The position numbers were made by a program, and so were the translations under genes. This document shows positions 46,129-55,138 of a stretch of DNA of 64,000 nucleotides, one piece after another. The stretch is from Martinezella dioscoreae (GTDB lineage: Bacteria; Pseudomonadota; Alphaproteobacteria; Rhizobiales; Rhizobiaceae), in the NCBI RefSeq assembly GCF_009176305.1, contig NZ_BLAJ01000001.1, forward strand, positions 1,116,001 through 1,180,000, read 5' to 3'. How positions within the stretch are numbered: the first letter of the stretch is position 1; every line of letters starts with the position of its first letter. Under the pieces are notes generated by a model, which saw nothing but the letters and a program-made list of their open reading frames with translations, was not told where the DNA came from and made no database searches.

Positions 46129-47220
46129 ATGAACAGTAGCGTTTCCATCAAAGACCTTTCGCTGAATTTCGGTGCGGTCAACGTTCTGAAAAATCTCAAT
46201 CTCGAGATCAATGACGGCGAGTTCCTGGTGCTTCTCGGCTCATCGGGATGCGGCAAGTCGACCTTGCTCAACTGCATCGCCGGCCTGCTCGATATCAGCG
46301 AGGGACAGATCTTCATCAAGGGCAAGAATGTCACCTGGGAAGAGCCCAAGGATCGCGGCATCGGCATGGTGTTCCAGTCCTATGCGCTCTATCCGCAGAT
46401 GTCGGTCGAGAAGAACCTCTCCTTCGGCCTGCGCGTTGCCAAGGTGCCGCAGGACGAGATCAACAAGCGCATTGCGCGCGCTGCCGAAATCCTGCAGATC
46501 GAGCCGCTGCTGAAGCGCAAGCCGGCCGAGCTTTCGGGCGGTCAGCGCCAGCGCGTCGCGATCGGCCGTGCCCTGGTGCGTGATGTCGACGTTTTCCTTT
46601 TCGATGAGCCGCTATCGAACCTCGACGCCAAGCTGCGTTCGGAGCTGCGCGTGGAAATCAAGCGGCTGCACCAGTCGCTGAAGAACACGATGATCTACGT
46701 CACCCACGATCAGATCGAGGCGCTGACGCTCGCCGACCGCATCGCGATCATGAAGAACGGCGTCATCATGCAGCTCGATGACCCGACGACGATCTATAAC
46801 GCGCCGCGCAATCTCTTCGTCGCCGGTTTCATCGGATCGCCCTCGATGAACTTCCTCAAGGGCGAGCTGGTCAACCGCGAAGGCAAGGTCGTGTTCGCGA
46901 CCAACGACGTGCTGTTTTCGCTCGATGGCTACAAGGCTGGCGAGGCTCTTCAAGGGGGGCGCAAGGTCGTGCTCGGTGTTCGCCCGGAGCACATCAAGGT
47001 CAATGAAGCGACCGCTCCCGGTGCGGAGGTTCACGATGCCACGGTGGATATCGAGGAGCCGATGGGTGCCGATAACTTGCTGTGGCTGAAGCATGCCGGA
47101 CATACGATGTCGGTTCGCGTCAACGGTGCCCGGCGCTTTGGCCCCGGTTCAGCCGTAAAGCTTAGCTTTGATATGTCGCTCGCATCGCTCTTTGATGCGC
47201 AGACAGAACTCAGAATATAA
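46129..47220 (+). CDS. Sugar ABC transporter ATP-binding protein (UgpC/MsmK type)
   Basis: A 363-residue ATPase with Walker A GSSGCGKSTLLNC, Q-loop MVFQSYALYPQMSV, signature LSGGQRQRVAIGRAL, Walker B VFLFDEPLSNLDAKLR and a C-terminal TOBE-type regulatory domain (VLGVRPEHIKV, EEPMGADNLLWL). The CUT1 family ATPases form a homodimer with the MalF/MalG-like pair. A complete transporter (binding protein, two permeases, ATPase) is therefore encoded in one operon. Confidence 0.95.
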   Translation: MNSSVSIKDLSLNFGAVNVLKNLNLEINDGEFLVLLGSSGCGKSTLLNCIAGLLDISEGQIFIKGKNVTWEEPKDRGIGMVFQSYALYPQMSVEKNLSFGLRVAKVPQDEINKRIARAAEILQIEPLLKRKPAELSGGQRQRVAIGRALVRDVDVFLFDEPLSNLDAKLRSELRVEIKRLHQSLKNTMIYVTHDQIEALTLADRIAIMKNGVIMQLDDPTTIYNAPRNLFVAGFIGSPSMNFLKGELVNREGKVVFATNDVLFSLDGYKAGEALQGGRKVVLGVRPEHIKVNEATAPGAEVHDATVDIEEPMGADNLLWLKHAGHTMSVRVNGARRFGPGSAVKLSFDMSLASLFDAQTELRI

Positions 47221-47230
47221 TCCCATGCCC

Positions 47231-47256
47231 GGAGGCGGTCTGACCGCCTCCTTCTC
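47231..47256 (+). terminator. Hairpin between the ABC genes and the mannosidase gene
   Basis: GGAGGCGG (47231-47238) pairs with CCGCCTCC (47244-47251) around TCTGA; up to 10 bp could pair. TTCTCT follows. It may be a partial terminator inside the operon. Confidence 0.55.
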
Positions 47257-47278
47257 TACAGCGGTCCGGGGAGGTCCG

Positions 47279-49744
47279 ATGTCGTCTTCGATCAATGATA
47301 ATCTTGCCATCGATCTCGTCGGTTCGTGGAGGCTGACCTCTCCCGACAGCGATCATTCCCTCTCCATGTCGCTGCCCGGTGATATTCATTCCGCGCTACA
47401 TGCGGAAGGGCTTATTCCCGATCCCTATTTCGCGCGCAACGAAGAAGTCGTGCAGTGGGTTGCCCAGCAGGATTGGGAGCTGACGCGCAGCTTCACGCTC
47501 GATGATGCCGGCGGCGACTGGTATCTCGATATCGACTATCTCGACACCGTCGCCAGCGTCTATGTCAACGATACGCTCGTGCTGGAGGCCAACAACTGCT
47601 TCCAGCGGTATCGCCCCGATGTCTCGAAGGCGCTGAAGGCGGGCGAAAATACCATTCGCATCGTCCTGCATTCGAGCATTTCCGCTGGTGCTGCCCTTCA
47701 GGCGAAACAGCCTTTCTATATCCCCTACAGCACTGGCAATTCGCCGATCCCGAATGGCAACATGCTGCGCAAGCCGCAATGCCATTTCGGTTGGGATTGG
47801 AACATTGCGATCGCGCCGCTCGGTCTCTATGGCACCATCGCGCTGAAGAAGCTCGAGATCGCCCGTATCGAGAATGTCGTCACCCAGCAGGTTCACAATG
47901 ATGACGGTTCGGTCGACCTCAAGGTGACGGTGGCGCTGTTTGCCAAGGGAACGGGGATTGCGCAGCTCTATTTCTCGCTCGACGACGAGCACGTGCGCCT
48001 CGATGTCGGCGTCAATGCCGGCGAGACATCGATCACTCACTTCTTCCATATCGACAAGCCCAGGCTCTGGTGGCCGGCCGGCAATGGCGAGCAGGCGCTC
48101 TATGCGCTTTCAGTGGAAACCAATTTCGAAACCGTCACGCGGCAGATCGGCTTGCGCACGGTCGAGTTGATCACCACCGAGGATGAAGCTGGCAGCCGTT
48201 TTGCCTTGAAGGTCAATGGCCGCGAGATCTTTGCCCGTGGCGCGAACTGGATTCCGGCCGACGCGCTGTTTTCACGTTCCAATCCGGCCGCGACCGAGGA
48301 TCTGCTGCAATCGGCCGTCGATGCCAATATGAATGCGATCCGCGTCTGGGGCGGTGGCTTTTACGAGCATGACTGGTTCTATGACACTTGCGACCGCATG
48401 GGGTTGATGGTGTGGCAGGACTTCATGTTCGCCTGCAATCTCTATCCCTCGACGGGTGATTTCCTCGAGAATGTCGAGGAGGAGGTTGGCTATCAGGTTC
48501 GCCGGCTTGCGACGCATCCCTCCATCGTTCTCTGGTGTGGTGATAATGAGCTGGTGGGCGCGCTTACCTGGTTCGAGGAGTCCCGCAAAGATCGGGATCG
48601 CTATCTCGTCTCCTACGATCGCCTGAACAGGACGATCGAGACGGCGATGAAGAAGGCTCTGCCGGATGCGATCTGGTGGCCGTCGAGCCCGGCTTCGGGC
48701 TATCTCAACTTCGGCGACGCTTGGCATGCCGATGGTTCCGGCGACATGCATTACTGGTCGGTCTGGCACGAGAACAAGTCCTTCGATAACTATCGGACCG
48801 TGCGTCCGCGCTTTTGCTCGGAGTTCGGCTTCCAGTCCTATACCTCGCTACCCGTCATCAAGACCTATGCCGAGGCGAAGGATATGAATATCGCCTCTCC
48901 GGTCATGGAGCTGCACCAGAAGAATGCAGGCGGCAACGAGCGGATTGCCGGCACGATGTTCCGCTATTTTCGCTTCCCGAAGGATTTCTCGAATTTCGTC
49001 TATCTGAGCCAGGTCCAGCAGGGTCTCGCCATCAAGACGGCGGTGGAATACTGGCGGTCGCTGAAGCCGCATTGCATGGGTACGATCTACTGGCAGCTCA
49101 ACGACACCTGGCCGGTGGCCTCGTGGTCGAGCCTGGATTACGGCGGCCGGTGGAAAGTGATGCATTATCTGGTGCGGCGCTTCTTCCAGCCCGTATCGGT
49201 TGCGGCCATTCCCTCCGAAGACAACAAGACGATCCGCTTCTCCCTGGTCAACGATACGAACGCCGACATCATGGCCGATATTTCGGTATCGCTGCTGAAG
49301 CTCGACGGTGAGCGCGTGCCGCTGACGACGGCGCACGCCGTCTGCACGCCGGATGCGGCTGTGACGGCATTGTCGATCGACGCGGATCAGGTGCCGGCCG
49401 ATTGCCTGCTGGCGTGGCGCTTCACCGCATCGAACGGCATGGGCGGCGAGGGGCATTATGTTCACGGCACCTACAAGGCGCTCGAGCTTCAGCCCGCCGG
49501 CCTGACGGTGTTGAGGGAGGAGAAAGAGGAAGATGGGACGATCGAACTCGTCGTCACCGCAAAGGGACTTGCGCTGTTCGTGATGATCGAGAGCGAGACG
49601 GACGGACGCTATTCCGACAACGCCTTCGATCTCGCTGCCGGTGAGAGCCGCCGCATCGTCTTCACGCCGGCCAAGCCGCTCACAAGCGGCGTGCCCGAAT
49701 TCCGCATCTATGATCTGCAATCCAGCCAGTCGGTGGACAGCTAG
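47279..49744 (+). CDS. Beta-mannosidase, glycoside hydrolase family 2
   Basis: An 821-residue cytoplasmic exo-enzyme that removes beta-linked mannose from the non-reducing end of manno-oligosaccharides. GH2 architecture is visible: N-terminal jelly-roll (DWYLDIDYLDTVASVYVNDTLVLEANNCFQRY), Ig-like domain, then the catalytic barrel with VWGGGFYEHDWFYDTCDRMGLMVWQDFMFAC. The acid/base is the Glu of WCGDNE (residue 424), and the nucleophile is Glu515 in FCSEFGFQ. The start at 47279 follows GGGGAGGTCCG. No signal peptide, in line with import of oligosaccharides before cleavage. Confidence 0.93.
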   Translation: MSSSINDNLAIDLVGSWRLTSPDSDHSLSMSLPGDIHSALHAEGLIPDPYFARNEEVVQWVAQQDWELTRSFTLDDAGGDWYLDIDYLDTVASVYVNDTLVLEANNCFQRYRPDVSKALKAGENTIRIVLHSSISAGAALQAKQPFYIPYSTGNSPIPNGNMLRKPQCHFGWDWNIAIAPLGLYGTIALKKLEIARIENVVTQQVHNDDGSVDLKVTVALFAKGTGIAQLYFSLDDEHVRLDVGVNAGETSITHFFHIDKPRLWWPAGNGEQALYALSVETNFETVTRQIGLRTVELITTEDEAGSRFALKVNGREIFARGANWIPADALFSRSNPAATEDLLQSAVDANMNAIRVWGGGFYEHDWFYDTCDRMGLMVWQDFMFACNLYPSTGDFLENVEEEVGYQVRRLATHPSIVLWCGDNELVGALTWFEESRKDRDRYLVSYDRLNRTIETAMKKALPDAIWWPSSPASGYLNFGDAWHADGSGDMHYWSVWHENKSFDNYRTVRPRFCSEFGFQSYTSLPVIKTYAEAKDMNIASPVMELHQKNAGGNERIAGTMFRYFRFPKDFSNFVYLSQVQQGLAIKTAVEYWRSLKPHCMGTIYWQLNDTWPVASWSSLDYGGRWKVMHYLVRRFFQPVSVAAIPSEDNKTIRFSLVNDTNADIMADISVSLLKLDGERVPLTTAHAVCTPDAAVTALSIDADQVPADCLLAWRFTASNGMGGEGHYVHGTYKALELQPAGLTVLREEKEEDGTIELVVTAKGLALFVMIESETDGRYSDNAFDLAAGESRRIVFTPAKPLTSGVPEFRIYDLQSSQSVDS

Positions 49745-49776
49745 CCGGTGGCCAGCAACCGACGGATTGAGCTATC

Positions 49777-49797
49777 GCGCCGTTAAGGCGGCGCTTT
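49777..49797 (+). terminator. Hairpin between the mannosidase and isomerase genes
   Basis: GCGCCG (49777-49782) pairs with CGGCGC (49789-49794) around TTAAGG, followed by TTT. A short stem and tract suggest partial termination only. Confidence 0.5.
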
Positions 49798-49848
49798 CGG
49801 GGCCACAAGCCCAAGACAGACGGCCGGGAGGCCATTGGAGGACTATCG

Positions 49849-50610
49849 ATGACGAAACTTGGATTTCAGCTTTATAGCGCCCGCAATTTCCAGCCCTATT
49901 CAGAGATCTTCGTCAAGCTCGGCAAGGCCGGCTATGCCGAAGTCGAGGGCTTTGGCGGTATCTATGCCGATCTCGACGAGACCGGCCTCAAGAACCTGCG
50001 CGCCGAACTCGACAAGAACGGCCTGCGGATGGCAAGCGGCCATTTCAGCCCGGATTTCCTCGATGGCGAAGTGCAGAAGTCGCTCACCATTGCCAAGACC
50101 CTCGGCATGGATTCGATCTATGCGCCGCATATCGGCGCCGACCAGCGCCCGAAGGATGCGGCCGGCTGGCGCGCCTTCGGCAAGCGCCTGCAGGAGATGA
50201 GCAAACCCTACAAGGATGCGGGCTTCGAATTCGGCTGGCACAACCACGACTTCGAATTCGTCAAGCAGGCCGACGGCTCGCTGCCGATCGAGCAGATCTT
50301 CGAAGGCGCTCCGGATATTTCCTGGGAAGCCGATATCGCCTGGGTCATCCGCGGGGGCGGCGATCCCTTTGCCTGGATCGAAAAGCTCGGTCCGCGCATC
50401 ACGGCCGTTCACGTCAAGGACATTGCGCCGGCTGGCGAGAACAAGAATGAAGACGGCTGGGCCGATGTCGGTCATGGCACGGTTCCGTGGGCAAAGCTGC
50501 TCGAGGCGCTCGCCGGCACCAAGGCCAAGCACTTCGTCGTCGAACACGACAATCCGAGCGATGTCGATCGTCTGATCACCCGCTCCATCGCATCCTTCAA
50601 GAGCTTTTGA
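49849..50610 (+). CDS. Sugar phosphate isomerase/epimerase family (xylose isomerase-like TIM barrel)
   Basis: A 253-residue TIM-barrel protein of the AP-endonuclease/xylose-isomerase-like superfamily. Metal-ligand blocks include VEGFGGIYAD, GFEFGWHNHDFEF, WEADIAWVIRGG (ligand Asp), AVHVKDIAP and FVVEHDNPSD. The family catalyses isomerisation or epimerisation of sugars, inositol intermediates or keto-sugars. In many rhizobial loci it is paired with a Gfo/Idh/MocA oxidoreductase, as here, which starts 11 bases after its stop. Confidence 0.88.
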   Translation: MTKLGFQLYSARNFQPYSEIFVKLGKAGYAEVEGFGGIYADLDETGLKNLRAELDKNGLRMASGHFSPDFLDGEVQKSLTIAKTLGMDSIYAPHIGADQRPKDAAGWRAFGKRLQEMSKPYKDAGFEFGWHNHDFEFVKQADGSLPIEQIFEGAPDISWEADIAWVIRGGGDPFAWIEKLGPRITAVHVKDIAPAGENKNEDGWADVGHGTVPWAKLLEALAGTKAKHFVVEHDNPSDVDRLITRSIASFKSF

Positions 50611-50621
50611 GGCATTTCCAC

Positions 50622-51755
50622 ATGGCTAAGGAACTTGGCGTCGGCATCATCGGATGCGGCAACATCTCAACCACCTATTTCTCGCTCGCGCCGCTCTTCA
50701 AGGGCCTGAAGGTGCTGGCCTGCGCAGATATCAACATGGAAGCGGCGCGGGCGCGCGCCGAAGAATACAAGGTCAAGGCCCAGACCATCGACGAACTGCT
50801 CGCCAATGACGAGCTCGATGTCATCGTCAACCTGACCATCCCGGACGCGCATTTCCCGGTTTCGAAGCGCATCCTCGAAGCCGGCAAGCACGTCTATTCC
50901 GAAAAGCCGCTGGTATTGACGCTGGAGCAGGGCGAAGAGCTGCGTCGCATCGCCAAGGAAAAGGGGTTGGCCGTCGGCTGCGCCCCGGACACCTTCCTCG
51001 GCGGCGCCCACCAGCTTGCCCGCAAATTCATCGATGACGGCGGTATCGGCCGCGTCACTTCGGGCGCATGCTATGTCATGAGCCCGGGCATGGAAATGTG
51101 GCATCCGAACCCGGACTTCTTCTTCCTGCCCGGCGGCGGCCCGATCCTCGATCTCGGCCCCTATTATGTCGCCAACCTCATCAACCTGATCGGTCCCGTG
51201 AAGCGTGTCGGTGCGATGACCTCGATGGCATCGCCGACCCGCACGATCACCAGCCAGCCGCGCAACGGCGAGATCATCCCGGTGAAGACGCCGACGACCA
51301 TCCAGGCGCTGCTCGAATTCGTCAGCGGCGCGCGGATCACGCTGACGGCAAGCTGGGATGTCTGGTCACACCGCCATGCCAATATGGAGCTTTACGGCAC
51401 CGAGGGCTCCCTCTATGTGCCCGACCCGAACTTCTTCGGCGGCACCGTCGAGGCGAGTGGCCGCGACAAGGACATCAAGCCGCTGGAAAACTGGGCGCAT
51501 CCTTTCGGTATCGTCAATCAGGAAAGCCCGAACGGCTCCCGGGCTAACTATCGCACGGCCGGGCTTGCCGACATGGCCGCCTCGCTGATCGATGGCCGCG
51601 ATGCGCGTTGCTCGCTCGACCGCACGCTGCATGGCGTCGACGTCATGACTTCGATCCTGAAGTCTGGCGAGGAAGGCCGCTTCATCGATCTGACGACAAC
51701 CTGCACGCAGCCGGCAGCCCTCGGCATCGAAGAGGCACAAGCGCTCTTGAAGTAA
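50622..51755 (+). CDS. Gfo/Idh/MocA family oxidoreductase
   Basis: A 377-residue NAD(P)-dependent sugar dehydrogenase. The nucleotide fold is GVGIIGCGNISTTYFS, followed by the family motif YSEKPLVLTLEQGEEL (Lys of the EKP motif) and the substrate-binding C-terminal sheet domain. Such enzymes oxidise ring hydroxyls of sugars, often at C3, or reduce keto-sugars. Its linkage to an isomerase/epimerase gene and to glycosidases suggests processing of released mannose, xylose or a keto-derivative. The frame upstream to 50487 overlaps the isomerase gene and is not used. Confidence 0.9.
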   Translation: MAKELGVGIIGCGNISTTYFSLAPLFKGLKVLACADINMEAARARAEEYKVKAQTIDELLANDELDVIVNLTIPDAHFPVSKRILEAGKHVYSEKPLVLTLEQGEELRRIAKEKGLAVGCAPDTFLGGAHQLARKFIDDGGIGRVTSGACYVMSPGMEMWHPNPDFFFLPGGGPILDLGPYYVANLINLIGPVKRVGAMTSMASPTRTITSQPRNGEIIPVKTPTTIQALLEFVSGARITLTASWDVWSHRHANMELYGTEGSLYVPDPNFFGGTVEASGRDKDIKPLENWAHPFGIVNQESPNGSRANYRTAGLADMAASLIDGRDARCSLDRTLHGVDVMTSILKSGEEGRFIDLTTTCTQPAALGIEEAQALLK

Positions 51756-51774
51756 GCGCCGGAAGAGCTAGTTT

Positions 51775-51803
51775 GCGCGCGGGTGACCAACCCGCGCGCT
51801 TTT
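51775..51803 (+). terminator. Terminator between the dehydrogenase and aldo/keto reductase genes
   Basis: A perfect 9-bp stem, GCGCGCGGG (51775-51783) with CCCGCGCGC (51791-51799), followed by TTTT. It is strong enough to divide the locus into two transcripts unless readthrough occurs. Confidence 0.8.
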
Positions 51804-51823
51804 CATCTCGAAGGAATTCCATC

Positions 51824-52855
<1,032 letters not shown>

Positions 52856-52863
52856 ACATTCTG

Positions 52864-52894
52864 AAACGCCCGGAACTGGTTTCCGGGCGTTTTA
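52864..52894 (+). terminator. Strong terminator between the aldo/keto reductase and GH43 genes
   Basis: A perfect 12-bp stem, AAACGCCCGGAA (52864-52875) with TTCCGGGCGTTT (52881-52892), loop CTGGT, then more T. It starts 8 bases after the reductase stop codon. Confidence 0.85.
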
Positions 52895-52934
52895 CCTTAT
52901 TGCCGCTTGCCATGGTCTCCGGAGGAGAGAGTTC

Positions 52935-54545
52935 ATGATCCGCAATCCGATCCTGCCGGGGTTCAATCCGGATCCGTCCATCTGCCGCGTCGGCGAGGAC
53001 TACTACATCGCGACCTCGACATTCGAATGGTATCCGGGCGTGCAGATCCATCATTCGCGCGACCTCGTGAACTGGACCCTGGTGAGGCGGCCGTTGGAGC
53101 GTGCGTCGCAGCTCGACATGCGCGGCGAACCCGACAGCTGCGGCATCTGGGCACCTTGCCTCTCCTATGCGGATGGTCTGTTCTGGCTCGTCTATACCGA
53201 CGTCAAGCGCTATGACGGCAACTTCAAGGATGCCCATAACTACATCGTGACCTCGCCGACGATTGAAGGCGAATGGTCCGAGCCGGTCTATGTCAACTCC
53301 TCCGGTTTCGATCCGTCTCTGTTCCATGACGATGACGGACGCAAGTGGTTCGTCAACATGCAATGGAACCACCGCACGGAGAGCTATGGCGGCTCGCCGA
53401 AGACGCCGGCCTTCGACGGTATTCTGCTGCAGGAATGGGATCCAGCGACGAAATCCTTGAAAGGGCCGATCAGGAACATCTTTGCCGGCACGGAGCTGGG
53501 ACTGGTCGAGGGGCCGCATCTCTTCAAGCGCAACGGCTGGTATTATCTGACCACGGCAGAAGGCGGCACTGGTTACGATCATGCCGTGACCATGGCGCGC
53601 TCCCGCGACATTGCCGGGCCGTACGAACTACATCCCAACAAATACCTGATCACCTCGAAGGATCATCCGGAAGCGGCATTACAGCGCGCCGGCCACGGAC
53701 AATATGTCGAGACGCATGACGGACAGTTCTATCATACGCATCTTTGCGGGCGGCCTCTGCCGCCGCATCGCCGCTGCACGCTCGGCCGCGAGACCGCTCT
53801 GCAGAAATGCGTCTGGAAAGAGGATGGCTGGCTCTATCTCGAAAACGGCACCAGCGTTCCCGATGTCAATGTGGCCGGCCTGAACGGTGCGGTGCCGATC
53901 GAGAGGCCGCGCCGTAGCGGTTACAATTTCGATCAGGCCAGACTGCCAACGGATTTTCAGTGGCTGCGCACGCCGCAGCCGGAACGCATTTTCAGCCTGA
54001 CGGACCGCCCCAACCATTTGCGGCTTTTCGCACGCGAAAGCATCGGTTCCTGGCTCGAGCAGGCGCTCGTCGCCCGTCGCCAGGAGCATCACAGTTTCCG
54101 CGCCGAAACGGTTGTCGATTTCCAACCCGACACCTACCAGCAGGTTGCCGGCCTGACCCATTACTACAATCGCTTCAAACTGCATGCCATCGCCGTGACC
54201 TTGCATGAGAAGCTCGGCCGCTGCGTCACCATCATGACCTGCCCGGGCGATTATCCGAACGGCCGCCTGAGTTTTCCGATCGAGGGTGGCGTCGCAGTGC
54301 CCGATGGGCGGATCCAGCTTGCCATGGAGGTGCGGGACAACGATCTGCAGTTCTTCTGGCAGGACGAGGGCATGGGCGCATGGCAGGCGGTCGGGCCTGT
54401 GCTGGATGCTGGCGTCATCTCGGATGAGGGCGGGCGCGGCGAGCATGGTTCCTTCACCGGTGCTTTCGTCGGCATGTTTGCTTTCGACACGTCCGGCCGG
54501 GCAAAGACGGCGGATTTCGACTGGTTCAACTATGATGAGTTATAA
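52935..54545 (+). CDS. Glycoside hydrolase family 43 beta-xylosidase
   Basis: A 536-residue cytoplasmic glycosidase with a five-bladed propeller followed by a beta-sandwich, the length of GH43 beta-xylosidases that cut xylo-oligosaccharides. The general base is Asp13 in GFNPDPSICRVGEDYYIATSTFEWYPG; the pKa-modulating Asp is in FDPSLFHDDDG; the acid is Glu192 in LGLVEGPHLFKRNGWYYL. A GGAGGAGAG site precedes the ATG at 52935. Arabinofuranosidase activity is also found in this family, so the exact linkage is open. A strong terminator separates it from the upstream genes. Confidence 0.92.
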   Translation: MIRNPILPGFNPDPSICRVGEDYYIATSTFEWYPGVQIHHSRDLVNWTLVRRPLERASQLDMRGEPDSCGIWAPCLSYADGLFWLVYTDVKRYDGNFKDAHNYIVTSPTIEGEWSEPVYVNSSGFDPSLFHDDDGRKWFVNMQWNHRTESYGGSPKTPAFDGILLQEWDPATKSLKGPIRNIFAGTELGLVEGPHLFKRNGWYYLTTAEGGTGYDHAVTMARSRDIAGPYELHPNKYLITSKDHPEAALQRAGHGQYVETHDGQFYHTHLCGRPLPPHRRCTLGRETALQKCVWKEDGWLYLENGTSVPDVNVAGLNGAVPIERPRRSGYNFDQARLPTDFQWLRTPQPERIFSLTDRPNHLRLFARESIGSWLEQALVARRQEHHSFRAETVVDFQPDTYQQVAGLTHYYNRFKLHAIAVTLHEKLGRCVTIMTCPGDYPNGRLSFPIEGGVAVPDGRIQLAMEVRDNDLQFFWQDEGMGAWQAVGPVLDAGVISDEGGRGEHGSFTGAFVGMFAFDTSGRAKTADFDWFNYDEL

Positions 54546-54607
54546 GACTTCCAGTGGAGCAGGCGCCTGGCCGAACCAATCGCATCCATTACGGAATTGT
54601 AATTCGA

Positions 54608-54625
54608 CTGTCAGACTCGTTTCAT
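54608..54625 (+). promoter_or_regulatory. Weak Pho-box-like direct repeat
   Basis: CTGTCAGACTCGTTTCAT has two 7-mers separated by 4 bases that match CTGTCAT at 6 and 5 of 7 positions. It is about 50 bp upstream of the RcnB-like gene. A chance match is possible. Confidence 0.25.
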
Positions 54626-54674
54626 GTCTGTCACGATAAATTCGCGTGCAGATTCTGAAATGAGGAAACAACCA

Positions 54675-55001
54675 ATGAGAAAAATCTTCACTGTTCTTCT
54701 TGCGGCGTCCATTATCGGAATGCCGCTGGCTGCAACTGCGCAAGTCAAGGCTGCGCCCGCTGGCAAGCAGGCTGTCGTCCAGAAGGAAGTGGTGAAGAAG
54801 AAGGTCGTCATCCGTAAGGGCGGTTGGGTCAAGGGACGCCGCCTGTCGGCCTCCGACCGGCGGCGTGCAACGGAAATCGACTACCGCGCCTATCAGTTGT
54901 CCGCACCCCCGCGCGGCTATCACTGGGTTCGCCTGAAGAACAACTTTCTCCTCGTCGGCATTACCAGCGGTTTGATTTCGAAGGTGCACGAGGCCCGGTA
55001 A
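54675..55001 (+). CDS. Small exported RcnB-like protein
   Basis: A 108-residue periplasmic protein. The signal peptide is MRKIFTVLLAASIIGMPLAATA. The mature N-terminus is Lys/Val-rich (VVQKEVVKKKVVIRKGG). The C-terminal region fits the RcnB family pattern W-x-G-x-x-L...DYRAYQLSAPPRGYHWVRLKNNFLLVGITSGLI. E. coli RcnB is a periplasmic factor in nickel and cobalt efflux, but most relatives in alphaproteobacteria are uncharacterised. Start at the ATG after GAGGAAACAACC. Confidence 0.82.
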   Translation: MRKIFTVLLAASIIGMPLAATAQVKAAPAGKQAVVQKEVVKKKVVIRKGGWVKGRRLSASDRRRATEIDYRAYQLSAPPRGYHWVRLKNNFLLVGITSGLISKVHEAR

Positions 55002-55031
55002 ACCCGGATGGGGCTACTGCCAAGCAAAGTA

Positions 55032-55056
55032 AGGGCGGCCGAGAACCGCCCTTTTT
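55032..55056 (+). terminator. Rho-independent terminator of the RcnB-like gene
   Basis: AGGGCGG (55032-55038) pairs with CCGCCCT (55046-55052) around CCGAGAA and runs into TTTTT. Confidence 0.85.
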
Positions 55057-55138
55057 CGTGCCCGAAAACTATGGAGCAGCCTGAAACAGAAATCCCCGGC
55101 ATCTCTGCCGGGGATCGCTCATTCGTTCTTTGTCTATC